This document shows positions 41,250-49,728 of a stretch of DNA of 64,000 nucleotides, one piece after another. The stretch's first letter is position 1. Each line of letters begins with the position of its first letter. The translations under genes and the position numbers were made by a program. The notes under the pieces are model-generated. The model saw nothing but the letters and a program-made list of their open reading frames with translations, made no database searches and had not been told where the DNA came from. Source of the DNA: Planctomycetota bacterium (GTDB lineage Bacteria > Planctomycetota > Phycisphaerae > Phycisphaerales > UBA1924); assembly GCA_018242625.1 (NCBI GenBank), contig JAFEBO010000006.1:467132-531131 (forward strand). Direction: 5' to 3'.

Positions 41250-43820
41250 ATGTCCACGAAGCACTTTGGTTGGGCGCAGGCTGCCGCGGTGGGTGTTTTG
41301 GCGGTGTTGAGCGCCGCGGGCGCCGTCTGGACCGCGCGGGGCGAAAAGCAATCGCTGGATGCGGTCGGGAAGGCCGTCCCTGCCGGCACGGCTTCCGCGG
41401 ATTCCGAATGTCCGCCGCCGCTTCTTCCGAACGTGGCGGGGCTTGACGCCGCGCACAAGGTGATGATTGAGAATCGCCTAGCTCGGGCCAACCCGTCCGG
41501 GGCCAAGATGAGCGCCTGCTTTGCTCCCGGAACGCCCAACGAGGTGATGGAGGCCTTTCGCGCCACTGAGGCGAAGCTGAACAACTTTGGCGACCGCTTC
41601 CAGTTCGCGGCCCGCTGGGGCGCGACCGCTATGGTGCCCAGTCCGCCGCCCTTGGGCAAGCCGACGACGATCACATGGTCGGTCGTGCCCGACGGCACTC
41701 CTCTTGACGGATTTAACGGGGAGCCCGCGGCCTCCTCCAACCTGCGTGCGCGACTCGATTCGCTCTACGGCAATCAGGCGACATGGCTCCCCATCCTGCA
41801 GTCGATCTTTGATCGCTGGTCGCAGGTGAGCGGTCTCAAGTACGTGTACGAGCCGAGCGACGACGGTGCGGCGATGACTTCGCCCAGCGTCGCCTTCGGC
41901 GTGGTCGGCGTGCGTGGCGACGTGCGTATCTCCGGCCACACGATCGACGGAAACTCCGGCGTCCTGGCGTACAACTTTTATCCGGATGGGACCGACGCCA
42001 TCGGCGGCGACATGGTCATCGACACCGGCGATAATTTCTTCTTCGACCTTTCGAACAACTCGGTCAGGCTGCGCAACGTGATGATGCACGAGCACGGTCA
42101 CGGCATCGGCCAGGCCCACGTCTGCCCGATCGAGTCGACCAAGCTCATGGAACCCTTTGTCAGCACGATCTTCGACGGCATGCGCCACGACGACATCCGC
42201 CACGCCCAGTATTCCTACGGCGACGTCAACGAGCCCAACGACACGGCGGCCCAGGCCACCAACCTCGGCTCGCTTGACTGCGCCGAGTCGCTCTCGCTCG
42301 GACAGCTTCCCACGCCGGCGGGATCCACGGCCGGTGCCATCAGCGAAGTGCCGTTCGCCTCGACGCTGTCCATCTCAGACGTCAACGACGACGACTTCTA
42401 CAAGTTCACTGTGAGCGGCGCGGCCTCTATCAGCGTGACCGCGACGCCCCTGGGCTATCAGTACGACGATTCGGCACAGGCGTGCTCGGGCGCTTCGGGC
42501 TCGTGCTGCTCGGGCAACCCGATCAACTCGCTCAGCCGCATCGATCTTGCGATCAACGTCCTGAAGGCGGACGGAACAACGCTCGTGACCTCGTCCGACG
42601 CGTCGGGTATCGGCGCGAGCGAAACGCTGTCGAACGCCCTGCTGCCCGGCGCGGGGACCTACTACATCCAGATCAAGCCGTCGAGCGCCGTCTCGAATGC
42701 CCAGTTCTATTCGCTCTCGATCAGGTCTCAGCCGCGGACGCTGATCGCCTCGATCGACGAGGCGGCCAAGGCGGCCGTGCCCGCGGGCGAGCTTGTGCCC
42801 ATCAAGCTCCAGATCGCCGGCGGCACCGAGGCTTTCAGCCTGGCGCAGAGCAAGTTCTTCTTCCGCATCAGCGGCGGCCCGTTCTTCCAGGCGCCGATCT
42901 ATGACCACGGGGGCGGCCAGTACGTGGCGGCCCTGCCCAACATTCCCTGCAGCGCGGCAATCGCCTATTACGCCGAACTCCGCTCGACGAGCGGCACGCT
43001 GGTTCGGCTGCCCTGCAGCGGGGTGTATGCCGCGCGCTCCGGCGAATCGGCCAGCGTGTACAGCACGGATTTCAGCAGCAACGCGGGCTGGGTTGTCGGG
43101 CCGAACACCGCGACCGCCGGCCTGTGGACGTGGGGTATTCCCGTCGCGACCGCGGCGCAGCCGGGCGGCGACCACACCGGCCCCGGCGGCTCGTGCTTCT
43201 TCACCGGACAGGGTGTTGTGGGCGGCGGAATTGGCGCGGCGGATGTGGACAGCGGCAGCACGCTGCTCACCAGCCCCGCGATCAATCTCGCAGCCAGTCA
43301 GGACGCCGATATCTCGTATTGGCGCTGGTACTCCAACGGCGCCGGCAGCAATCCGTACACCGACACGTTCGTTGTCCAGGTGAGCAACGACGGCGGCGCC
43401 ACCTGGGCGACGGCCGAGACCGTGGGCCCGGGCAGCATCTCCGATGTCAACGTGAACCCGGGCTGGCGGTTCAAAACCATCCGATTCTCGACCTCCGGCC
43501 TGGCGCCGACGGCGAATGTAAAAGTGCGCTTCAACGCTCAGGACACGGATCCGGCCTCGCTGGTGGAAGCCGCGATCGATGATTTCTCCGTGCGGGGGCT
43601 TGGATGCAGCCCGCAGGTCTGGTGCACCGGCGACCTGAATCTGGACGCCCTTGTGGATGACTTCGACTTTACCGTCTTCGCCTCGGCGTACGACAAGTTC
43701 GACTGCGCCGATCCGACGATGCCCGTCGCCTGCCCGAGCGACCTCAACAACGACGGCCAGGTAGACGACGCGGACTTCGTGCTCTTCGTCGGGGGCTACG
43801 ACGCTCTGCTGTGTCCGTAA
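41250..43820 (+). CDS. Secreted matrixin-like zinc metalloprotease with dockerin-like tail
   Basis: This 856-residue exported protein has a signal/anchor segment (about residues 8-30) and a metzincin active site H-E-H-G-H-G-I-G-Q-A-H (280-290), with a Met-turn candidate in S-T-K-L-M-E-P. A PPC-like beta region follows (about 330-510; D-D-D-F-Y-K-F-T), then a jelly-roll-like module (about 620-790). The tail has two EF-hand-like calcium loops, D-L-N-L-D-A-L-V-D-D-F-D-F and D-L-N-N-D-G-Q-V-D-D-A-D-F, and ends Y-D-A-L-L-C-P. It probably degrades extracellular protein and is kept at the cell surface by its tail. Substrate unknown. Confidence 0.88.
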   Translation: MSTKHFGWAQAAAVGVLAVLSAAGAVWTARGEKQSLDAVGKAVPAGTASADSECPPPLLPNVAGLDAAHKVMIENRLARANPSGAKMSACFAPGTPNEVMEAFRATEAKLNNFGDRFQFAARWGATAMVPSPPPLGKPTTITWSVVPDGTPLDGFNGEPAASSNLRARLDSLYGNQATWLPILQSIFDRWSQVSGLKYVYEPSDDGAAMTSPSVAFGVVGVRGDVRISGHTIDGNSGVLAYNFYPDGTDAIGGDMVIDTGDNFFFDLSNNSVRLRNVMMHEHGHGIGQAHVCPIESTKLMEPFVSTIFDGMRHDDIRHAQYSYGDVNEPNDTAAQATNLGSLDCAESLSLGQLPTPAGSTAGAISEVPFASTLSISDVNDDDFYKFTVSGAASISVTATPLGYQYDDSAQACSGASGSCCSGNPINSLSRIDLAINVLKADGTTLVTSSDASGIGASETLSNALLPGAGTYYIQIKPSSAVSNAQFYSLSIRSQPRTLIASIDEAAKAAVPAGELVPIKLQIAGGTEAFSLAQSKFFFRISGGPFFQAPIYDHGGGQYVAALPNIPCSAAIAYYAELRSTSGTLVRLPCSGVYAARSGESASVYSTDFSSNAGWVVGPNTATAGLWTWGIPVATAAQPGGDHTGPGGSCFFTGQGVVGGGIGAADVDSGSTLLTSPAINLAASQDADISYWRWYSNGAGSNPYTDTFVVQVSNDGGATWATAETVGPGSISDVNVNPGWRFKTIRFSTSGLAPTANVKVRFNAQDTDPASLVEAAIDDFSVRGLGCSPQVWCTGDLNLDALVDDFDFTVFASAYDKFDCADPTMPVACPSDLNNDGQVDDADFVLFVGGYDALLCP

Positions 43821-43913
43821 CCCGCCGGTCGGCGGCCCGAGCGACCGAGGGTGCTTGAGGCCGGTTCAGTTGGCCGGCGTCGCGGCATTGCAATCGGCAC
43901 GCCGAAATCCGGC

Positions 43914-45032
43914 TCACGGTTTCCACGTCCCGTTTTCCCATCCGATCACCACGCGCTGCACGTTTTCGTAATAGATCTTGCGCAGCACGGGTTCGGAGAG
44001 GCCGATGCCGCGGAGGGTGGGGCTGGAGAGATCGGTGTGTGCGCCGGGGTCGACCATTTTCAGATCGGGATCGGCGATCGGGCTCGGGCGGTCGCCCACG
44101 GTTTCAAACATGGTTCGCAGCGCGAAGTAGCGGCTGGCGTAGAGCTCGAACGCGGTTTCGGGCGAGTCCGAGAGATCGCTCATCGGGCTCATGCGCTGTT
44201 GCTCGGGCGTTTTCTTTGCGAGCTGGTCGTTCATCGTCACGATGTCCGAACCAAAGAAGATCCGGTCCTGCCACTTCTCAAAGAAGGCGAGGAGTTCTTC
44301 GCGCGGGTGCTTCCCCAGCTCGCGCACCACCCATTTGGTGGCGCTGGTATCGAGGTAGAGGTTCGGGTGTCTCTCGAGCAGACCGGACAGAAAATTGAGG
44401 TCTTCGGGGTTGCCGCCCATGTGGGCCGCGATCCACGGGACGGGGAACCGCTTGAGCATGACCTCGAGCCCGCGGTAATGCTCCCGCTTCACCCCGTATT
44501 TGGCCCGGTCGGTGTACTTGGCCTTGAACCAGGTGTCCGGGTCCGCGGTGTGCGTCTTGATCATCATCCCGAGCGAGACGGCGAGTTCGGCCGCGGCGAC
44601 GCGCCACCTGCCGTCGAGCTCGATGTAATCGTCGCGGTCGGGACCGGTGAACCACTCACGGGTGCGCGGCGCGTTCCAGAGCTTGATCATGCGCGCGCCC
44701 TGTTCTTCCCGGAACGCGCGGATGGTGTCGAGGTAACCCGGGCCGAAGGCGTGGGCCTTGTCGGGCAGCGAGAAGTTCGGGATGGCCACGAAGCGGACGG
44801 TGTCCTTGAGCACCTCGCGCACGGCGGGAGCTTCGACCAGCCGCGTCTGCGAATAGGTGAGGCGGACGCCGAAAAGGCGGGCCGCACGCTCGTAGATCGC
44901 GGTTGCCTCTCGGCCGTGGATGTGCGAATGCACATCGATGATCTGGCCGGCGAATCGCGATGAAAACGGCAGCGAGGCCGCCTCGCGGGCGTAGTCGAGG
45001 GCGTGCAGGTTGTGGGGGGACTGAACGGGCAT
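43914..45032 (-). CDS. Amidohydrolase family (TIM-barrel) protein
   Basis: This 372-residue metal-dependent hydrolase of the amidohydrolase-2 type has the first-strand motif D-V-H-S-H-I-H (33-39) and further metal/catalytic candidates in I-K-T-H-T (about 173), I-A-A-H-M-G-G-N-P-E (about 214) and F-F-G-S-D-I-V (about 274). Family reactions range from decarboxylation to lactone and amide hydrolysis, so the substrate is not assigned. It has no signal peptide. It converges with the protease gene, 93 bases apart. A lipoprotein gene on the same strand ends 77 bases upstream of its start. Confidence 0.82.
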   Translation of the reverse strand: MPVQSPHNLHALDYAREAASLPFSSRFAGQIIDVHSHIHGREATAIYERAARLFGVRLTYSQTRLVEAPAVREVLKDTVRFVAIPNFSLPDKAHAFGPGYLDTIRAFREEQGARMIKLWNAPRTREWFTGPDRDDYIELDGRWRVAAAELAVSLGMMIKTHTADPDTWFKAKYTDRAKYGVKREHYRGLEVMLKRFPVPWIAAHMGGNPEDLNFLSGLLERHPNLYLDTSATKWVVRELGKHPREELLAFFEKWQDRIFFGSDIVTMNDQLAKKTPEQQRMSPMSDLSDSPETAFELYASRYFALRTMFETVGDRPSPIADPDLKMVDPGAHTDLSSPTLRGIGLSEPVLRKIYYENVQRVVIGWENGTWKP

Positions 45033-45109
45033 CGTCGGATTGTTCGGCCGCCGCTTTGGATGCGTCCGCGGGACACCGGTTTCAGACTCGCAGCGATGTC
45101 GGGCCCGGG

Positions 45110-45712
45110 TTATTTGGTTACGAGGTATTCATCCACCAGCAGGTTGGACGTTCCATCCGGGCGCACGCAGGTCATCTCCGCCCGCAGCGTCAGCCTGGCC
45201 GGGTCGCTGGCCGTGCCGATCCACGCCGGCAGGCCCGAGAGCGGGATCCGGTACGTCCGCGTGGCGGGGTCGAAAAGCTCGGCGTTGCGCTTGAGGTCTC
45301 GAAGATCGATGTCATACCGGCGCTGCTGCGTGGCGGCCTCCTCGCCCTCGGGCAGCCCGCGTCCGCTCGGGCCGTACAGAAAGATGGTGACCGTCCCGAT
45401 CGCTTTGGTTGTATCGCCCCAGGCATCCCGGAAATCCAGGTGCGTGATCACGCGGGGCTCCGGGCGCTTCTCCGGCTGGGGCGGCACGTTGTCCATTGGC
45501 GAGGGACCGCCCGGATTCACGGGCTGCGCCGGCGGGCTCCCGCCGTATTCGATATGGGTGAGCGGATAGATATGCATCGAAGCGGGCGCAAACGGCCACT
45601 CGCCCGTCTTCCCGGCGGCGAAGCCCGCTTGCCCGCGCGTGCCGCAGCCGATGCCGCCCATCAGCGCCGCCAGAAGTGTCACGCACGCGTATCGCGACAG
45701 ATGCATCTTCAC
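45110..45712 (-). CDS. Lipoprotein of unknown function
   Basis: This 200-residue protein has a signal peptide with lipobox G-G-I-G-C near Cys23, then a Gly/Pro-rich linker and a C-terminal domain with V-T-I-F-L-Y-G-P-S-G-R-G and R-L-T-L-R-A-E-M-T-C. The arrangement suggests a periplasm-facing or outer-membrane beta domain, with no enzyme motif. A GTG start with a GGAG 11 bases upstream is used; an ATG two codons later is possible. The small lipoprotein gene upstream ends in a terminator just before it. Confidence 0.65.
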   Translation of the reverse strand: MKMHLSRYACVTLLAALMGGIGCGTRGQAGFAAGKTGEWPFAPASMHIYPLTHIEYGGSPPAQPVNPGGPSPMDNVPPQPEKRPEPRVITHLDFRDAWGDTTKAIGTVTIFLYGPSGRGLPEGEEAATQQRRYDIDLRDLKRNAELFDPATRTYRIPLSGLPAWIGTASDPARLTLRAEMTCVRPDGTSNLLVDEYLVTK

Positions 45713-45732
45713 GAGTTTACGAACTCCGCGCG

Positions 45733-45759
45733 AAAAAAAGCGGGCCGGATTCGGCCCGC
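45733..45759 (-). terminator. Rho-independent terminator of the small lipoprotein gene
   Basis: A perfect eight-base-pair stem, GCGGGCCG/CGGCCCGC with a four-base loop (45740-45759), is followed on the minus strand by seven T residues (45733-45739). It lies about 25 bases after the stop of the 91-residue lipoprotein gene. Confidence 0.8.
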
Positions 45760-45784
45760 CGTGCTTTCGTTCAGAAGGTTTCGA

Positions 45785-46060
45785 TCAGCGAGTGATCGGA
45801 TACGGACTGTCCCGGCTCGGACGGTCGAGCAGCCAGAAGCGGTTGGAGTCGCTGTTGGCCTTGCGGAGGTTGTCGTTCGCGTTCACGGCGAACATGTTCC
45901 CCTCGTCCACATAGCGCTGCGACTCGTTGACAAGCCCCGGCTCGGGGTTGTTGCGAATCTGCGAGAGCGACTCACCCTTCTGGATGTCCGAGGTGTAGCA
46001 CCCGCCCATGCCCACGGCCGCGAGTCCGGCCAACGCAACCAATTTCAGTGTCCGCTTCAT
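45785..46060 (-). CDS. Small lipoprotein
   Basis: This 91-residue protein has a clear lipoprotein signal, M-K-R-T-L-K-L-V-A-L-A-G-L-A-A-V-G-M-G-G-C, with Cys21 followed by Y-T-S-D. The mature part is about 70 residues, polar, with A-V-N-A-N-D-N-L-R-K-A-N-S-D. A GGAG Shine-Dalgarno sequence precedes the ATG. The function is unknown. It is divergent from the YjfB-like gene by 267 bases. Confidence 0.72.
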   Translation of the reverse strand: MKRTLKLVALAGLAAVGMGGCYTSDIQKGESLSQIRNNPEPGLVNESQRYVDEGNMFAVNANDNLRKANSDSNRFWLLDRPSRDSPYPITR

Positions 46061-46327
46061 AAAAACTCCAAGGCCCGCCACTGACAACTTCGACCCGCCA
46101 GTGTATCGGCTGTACGGGCGGAAGAGGGGAGAGGTTGTATCGGGGGAGCCACTTCTCTGTCAAGCCGCGATCGGCGGCCCATTTGCACCGCCCCCGGACC
46201 GTGAAATCCTTGCCGGGCCAGTACTTGCCGGCCTCCCACCCCCTACAGACCGCCCGACCCCAACCCCACCGAAGGCCCGAACACCCTCTTTCCTCGTTTC
46301 CGGCTGCTTCGCGGCGATATTTAAACC

Positions 46328-46534
46328 ATGAGCGATTCCGCCGGCATTTCCAGCCTCTCGGTGGCCACAACTATCCAGTACTCCATTGCTGCCAGGGCTT
46401 TAGACGTTGTTCGCCAGTCCGGCGATGCCTCTGTTGAGCTTCTCCAAGCTGCGGCCAAAGCCGCCGGCTCTGCCTCAGCTTCCGCCGACCAGGCCGTTCA
46501 GGACACCACCAAGCTTCTCGACACGTACGCCTGA
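46328..46534 (+). CDS. YjfB-like putative motility protein
   Basis: This 68-residue helical protein resembles the YjfB family in its [24 protein letters not shown] start, where family members have a similar S-x-S-x-x-x-S-Q...A-L-D-x-x-x-x-x-G pattern. YjfB of Bacillus was linked to motility only by context, so the function is not established. The rest is an Ala/Ser/Asp helix. A hairpin terminator candidate follows the stop. No flagellar gene is in the window. Confidence 0.6.
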   Translation: MSDSAGISSLSVATTIQYSIAARALDVVRQSGDASVELLQAAAKAAGSASASADQAVQDTTKLLDTYA

Positions 46535-46571
46535 GCTTCGTCCCAGGAATCCTGACAAGGTCCAAACCGCC

Positions 46572-46605
46572 CGCTGCCGTCTTGGCAGCGATGTTTGCTT
46601 TTTGG
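46572..46605 (+). terminator. Possible terminator after the YjfB-like gene
   Basis: CGCTGCC-GTCTT-GGCAGCG forms a seven-base-pair stem (46572-46590), followed by a T-rich but interrupted run (ATGTTTGCTTTTTGG). Confidence 0.5.
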
Positions 46606-46676
46606 CTGAAAAATCGCCCTGTGGGGCCGTGAGGCCGCTTCTGGGAGGCACTTGGGGCTCTCCCTGTCCGGCGCGC

Positions 46677-46695
46677 GGGTTGCATTGTTCAACCC
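46677..46695. promoter_or_regulatory. Inverted repeat GGGTTG-N7-CAACCC upstream of clpB
   Basis: The perfect six-base arms lie 35-53 bases before the clpB ATG. It could be a repressor operator or a 5'-leader hairpin. It is not the CIRCE sequence. A GGAGG ribosome-binding site follows before the start. Confidence 0.4.
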
Positions 46696-46729
46696 CTGGC
46701 TTCGGCAATAGGCTGAAGCGGAGGTTCTC

Positions 46730-49489
46730 ATGCGCCCGGAAAGACTGACCAACGCGGCCCAGGAAGCTCTCGCCAACGCGCAGAGCGAGGCGGTGACATT
46801 GTCCAACCCGGAGATCAACGGGCTGCACGTGCTTTCGGGGTTGCTGGGGAACGAGAGCGAGGACGGCGGGGTGGCGGCGTCGGTGGTGCGCCGGGCGGGG
46901 AGTGAACCCAAGAAGGTGGCCGCCCTGGTTCGGGCGGAGTTGAGCCGGCAGCCCAAGAGCAGCAGCGGGGCGGGGAGCGCCGGGCGTGCGCTGATGGAAG
47001 TGCTGGCGAAAGCGGAAGAGATCAGCAAGAAGATGGGCGATTCGCTCGTGAGCAGCGAGCACCTGCTGCTGGCGCTCACGGAGGTGGTGGGTGCGGCGCG
47101 GGATGTTTTGCGCGCGGTGGGGCTGGATCGGGCCAAGCTCGAGAATGCGGTGAAGGAGATCCGGGAGGCGAGCGGGGTGACGAACGTGAACGATGCGGGC
47201 GCGGAGAGCGGGTTTGAGGCGCTGAAGAAGTACGGGATCGATCTGACGCAGCGGGCGCGGGACGGCAAGCTCGATCCGGTTATTGGTAGAGATGAAGAGA
47301 TCCGGCGCTGCATGCAGGTCTTGAGCCGGCGGACGAAGAACAACCCCGTCCTGATCGGCGAGCCCGGCGTGGGCAAGACGGCGATCGCGGAGGGGCTGGC
47401 GCTGCGCATCGTGAACGGGGATTGCCCGGACGCGATGCGGAACCAGCGGATCATCGCGCTCGATGTCGGGCAGCTGCTGGCGGGCGCCAAGTTCCGCGGC
47501 GAATTCGAGGAGCGGCTGAAGGCGGTGCTGCGCGAGGTGGCGGGCAGCAACGGGCGGGTGATTCTGTTCATTGATGAACTGCACACGATCATCGGCGCGG
47601 GCGCGGCGGAGGGCGCCGTGAGCGCGGGCAACCTGCTCAAGCCGGCGCTGGCACGCGGCGAACTCAAGTGCATCGGCGCCACGACGCTCGATGAGTATCG
47701 CAAGCACGTGGAGAAGGATGCGGCGTTCGAGCGGCGCTTCCAGCCGGTGTACGTGGATCAGCCGAGTGTCGAGGAGACGGTCGCGATCCTGCGCGGACTG
47801 AAGACCAAGTACGAGGCGCACCACGGCGTGCGGATCCTGGATGGGGCGATCCTCGCCGCGGCGAATTTGAGCAATCGGTACATCGCGGACCGGTTCCTGC
47901 CGGACAAGGCGATCGATCTGATCGACGAGGCCGCGAGCCGGTTGCGCATCGAGAACGACAGCATGCCGACGGAACTGGATGAACTGCGCCGGCGGATCAT
48001 GCAGTTGGAGCTTGAGCGGGAGACGCTGCGGCTGGAAGCCGCGGAGATGGGCAAATCGCAAATAAGCAAATCGGCAAATGAAGGCAACAAGAAAGAAATG
48101 GAGCGCATCGAGCGCGAGCTGGCGGAGGTGCAGGAAAAGAACCGCGGCGTAACGGCGAAGTGGGAAGAGGAAAAGAAGGACCTGGAAGCGATCAAGAACC
48201 TGCGCGAGGAGATCGAGCGCAAGCACGTCGAGCTCGAGCAGAGCCAGCGTCGGGGCGATCTGGAGGCGGCGGCGCGGATCCGCTACGGCGTGTCGCGCGA
48301 ACTGGAGAAGCAGCTCTCGGATGCGGAATCTCGCTGGGCGAAGAGGGTGGCGAAGGGTGGGACGCTGATTAAGGAAGAAGTGGATGCGGAGCAGGTCGCG
48401 CAGATCGTCGGTCGCTGGACGGGGATCCCCGTCTCGAGGCTGGTCGAGGGCGAGCGCGAGAAGCTCGTGCGGATGGAAGAGCAGCTCAAGAAGCGCGTGG
48501 TGGGGCAGGAGCACGCGCTCAAGGCGGTGAGCGATGCGGTGCGCCGCTCGCGCGCCGGGCTTGGGGATCCGAAGCGGCCGATCGGGAGTTTTCTGTTCCT
48601 GGGGCCGACGGGCGTGGGCAAGACCGAGACGTGCAAGGCGCTCGCGGAGTTTCTGTTCGATACCGACGAGGCGATGATCCGCATCGATATGAGCGAATAC
48701 GGCGAGAAACACGCCGTGGCGCGGCTGGTCGGCGCACCTCCGGGATATGTTGGTTATGACGAAGGCGGACAGCTGACCGAGGCCGTGCGCCGCCGCCCGT
48801 ACTGCGTGGTGCTGCTCGACGAGATCGAGAAGGCGCACCCGGATGTGTTCAACATTCTGCTGCAGGTGCTCGATGACGGTCGCCTGACCGACGGCCAGGG
48901 CCGCACCGTGGACTTCAAGAACACGATCGTGGTGATGACGAGCAACTTCGGCAGCGCGCAGATCCAGGAACTGACGAACCAGGGCGCAGAAGACTGGGAG
49001 ATCGAGGCCGCGGTGCGCGAGATGCTCAAGCGCGGTCCGGCGGGCCTGGCGGCGGACGAGTTCGTCAAAGCCGCGGGCTTGTCTCCCAAAGTGGCGGACG
49101 CGATGCAGAAGATGGCCCTGATGGGAGCCGGCGGCGCGGCGGGCGGGCTGATGAGGCCGGAATTGCTCAACCGCATCGACGAGACGGTGGTCTTCCGGCC
49201 CCTCGGCAAGGACTCGATCGGGCGGATCGTGGAGATCCAGCTCCAAAGGCTGCGCGAGCGGCTCGGGCAGCGCGAGATGTCGATCACGCTCACCGACGCG
49301 GCGAAGAAGCAGATCGCGGAAGAGGGCTGGGACCCGGCCTTCGGCGCCCGGCCGCTCAAGCGTGCGATCCAGCAGCGCGTGGAGAATCCGCTGGCGACGC
49401 GGATCCTCGCGGGCGACTTCGGCGACGGCGACAGCGTGAAGGTGGATTACGAGGGGAACACGTTTACGTTCAAGAAGGCGCGTTCGTAA
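46730..49489 (+). CDS. clpB: ClpB protein disaggregase
   Basis: ClpB is a hexameric AAA+ chaperone that pulls polypeptides out of aggregates with DnaK. The order is: Clp-N repeats (1-145), first ATPase domain with Walker A G-E-P-G-V-G-K-T (about 210) and Walker B L-F-I-D-E-L (about 278), the coiled middle domain (about 405-530), and the second ATPase domain with G-P-T-G-V-G-K-T (about 624) and [11 protein letters not shown] (about 693). At 919 residues it exceeds E. coli ClpB (857), mainly through about 40 extra residues between the G-S-A-Q-I-Q-E-L strand and R-P-E-L-L-N-R-I-D. An A-rich repeat tract sits in the coiled-coil region. A degenerate copy of its last 63 codons lies 0.9 kb downstream. 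Confidence 0.95.
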   Translation: MRPERLTNAAQEALANAQSEAVTLSNPEINGLHVLSGLLGNESEDGGVAASVVRRAGSEPKKVAALVRAELSRQPKSSSGAGSAGRALMEVLAKAEEISKKMGDSLVSSEHLLLALTEVVGAARDVLRAVGLDRAKLENAVKEIREASGVTNVNDAGAESGFEALKKYGIDLTQRARDGKLDPVIGRDEEIRRCMQVLSRRTKNNPVLIGEPGVGKTAIAEGLALRIVNGDCPDAMRNQRIIALDVGQLLAGAKFRGEFEERLKAVLREVAGSNGRVILFIDELHTIIGAGAAEGAVSAGNLLKPALARGELKCIGATTLDEYRKHVEKDAAFERRFQPVYVDQPSVEETVAILRGLKTKYEAHHGVRILDGAILAAANLSNRYIADRFLPDKAIDLIDEAASRLRIENDSMPTELDELRRRIMQLELERETLRLEAAEMGKSQISKSANEGNKKEMERIERELAEVQEKNRGVTAKWEEEKKDLEAIKNLREEIERKHVELEQSQRRGDLEAAARIRYGVSRELEKQLSDAESRWAKRVAKGGTLIKEEVDAEQVAQIVGRWTGIPVSRLVEGEREKLVRMEEQLKKRVVGQEHALKAVSDAVRRSRAGLGDPKRPIGSFLFLGPTGVGKTETCKALAEFLFDTDEAMIRIDMSEYGEKHAVARLVGAPPGYVGYDEGGQLTEAVRRRPYCVVLLDEIEKAHPDVFNILLQVLDDGRLTDGQGRTVDFKNTIVVMTSNFGSAQIQELTNQGAEDWEIEAAVREMLKRGPAGLAADEFVKAAGLSPKVADAMQKMALMGAGGAAGGLMRPELLNRIDETVVFRPLGKDSIGRIVEIQLQRLRERLGQREMSITLTDAAKKQIAEEGWDPAFGARPLKRAIQQRVENPLATRILAGDFGDGDSVKVDYEGNTFTFKKARS
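48050..48091 (+). repeat. In-frame GCAAAT short tandem tract in clpB
   Basis: GCAAAT recurs four times with a period of 7-8 bases, then GCAA once more, inside the coiled-coil coding region. It encodes [14 protein letters not shown], and its A+T content contrasts sharply with the rest of the gene. A related tract lies before rsmD. Confidence 0.5.
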
Positions 49490-49548
49490 TTCGCTCGCGG
49501 ATTGATCGCTCCATGTGAGCAAGGTGACCGCGCCAGGGCGCCGCGGGT

Positions 49549-49556
49549 GCACGTGC
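49549..49556. promoter_or_regulatory. Palindrome GCACGTGC, copy 1
   Basis: First of two identical eight-base palindromes 37 bases apart upstream of the secreted-protein gene. Confidence 0.4.
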
Positions 49557-49585
49557 GACGCTGTCTCATGTGTGTGATTCTGCGA

Positions 49586-49593
49586 GCACGTGC
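49586..49593. promoter_or_regulatory. Palindrome GCACGTGC, copy 2, abutting -35
   Basis: Second copy of the palindrome. Its last base is immediately followed by the -35 hexamer TTGACG, a position suited to an activator or repressor. Confidence 0.45.
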
Positions 49594-49622
49594 TTGACGG
49601 GCTGTGTGAACGGGGGTGTACT
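49594..49622 (+). promoter_or_regulatory. Strong promoter candidate of the PEP-CTERM-like gene
   Basis: TTGACG (49594-49599) and TGTACT (49617-49622) are separated by exactly 17 bases. The expected start near 49629 gives a leader of about 100 bases. Confidence 0.55.
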
Positions 49623-49652
49623 TGAGAGCTGCTGCATAGGAACGAGCGGTGG

Positions 49653-49692
49653 GCGCCGTCCCGATGGCATCCCGCGGATGCTGGGACAGCGC
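49653..49692 (+). other. Leader hairpin before the PEP-CTERM-like gene
   Basis: Arms of about 16 bases pair around a CGC loop: GCGC/GCGC, GTCCC/GGGAC and GCATCC/GGATGC, with one mismatch and one internal bulge. It would form in the 5' leader, ending 36 bases before the ATG. There is no T tail, so a simple terminator is unlikely. Confidence 0.5.
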
Positions 49693-49728
49693 GTGTAACC
49701 GGGGGTTCGTGCAGAGAGGGAGCATGCC

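Noticed and set aside
41250..43820. A cellulosome, because of the dockerin-like tails
   Set aside because: No cohesin domain or glycoside hydrolase occurs here, and the tagged proteins are unrelated in function.
43821..43913. Possible bidirectional terminator between the protease and amidohydrolase genes
   Set aside because: Only a five-base stem (GCCGG/CCGGC) with a nine-base loop and no T run.
46475..49552. A 1025-codon open frame on the minus strand opposite clpB
   Set aside because: It is an antisense shadow created by high G+C codon use; composition is Arg/His-rich and the clpB frame is fully explained.
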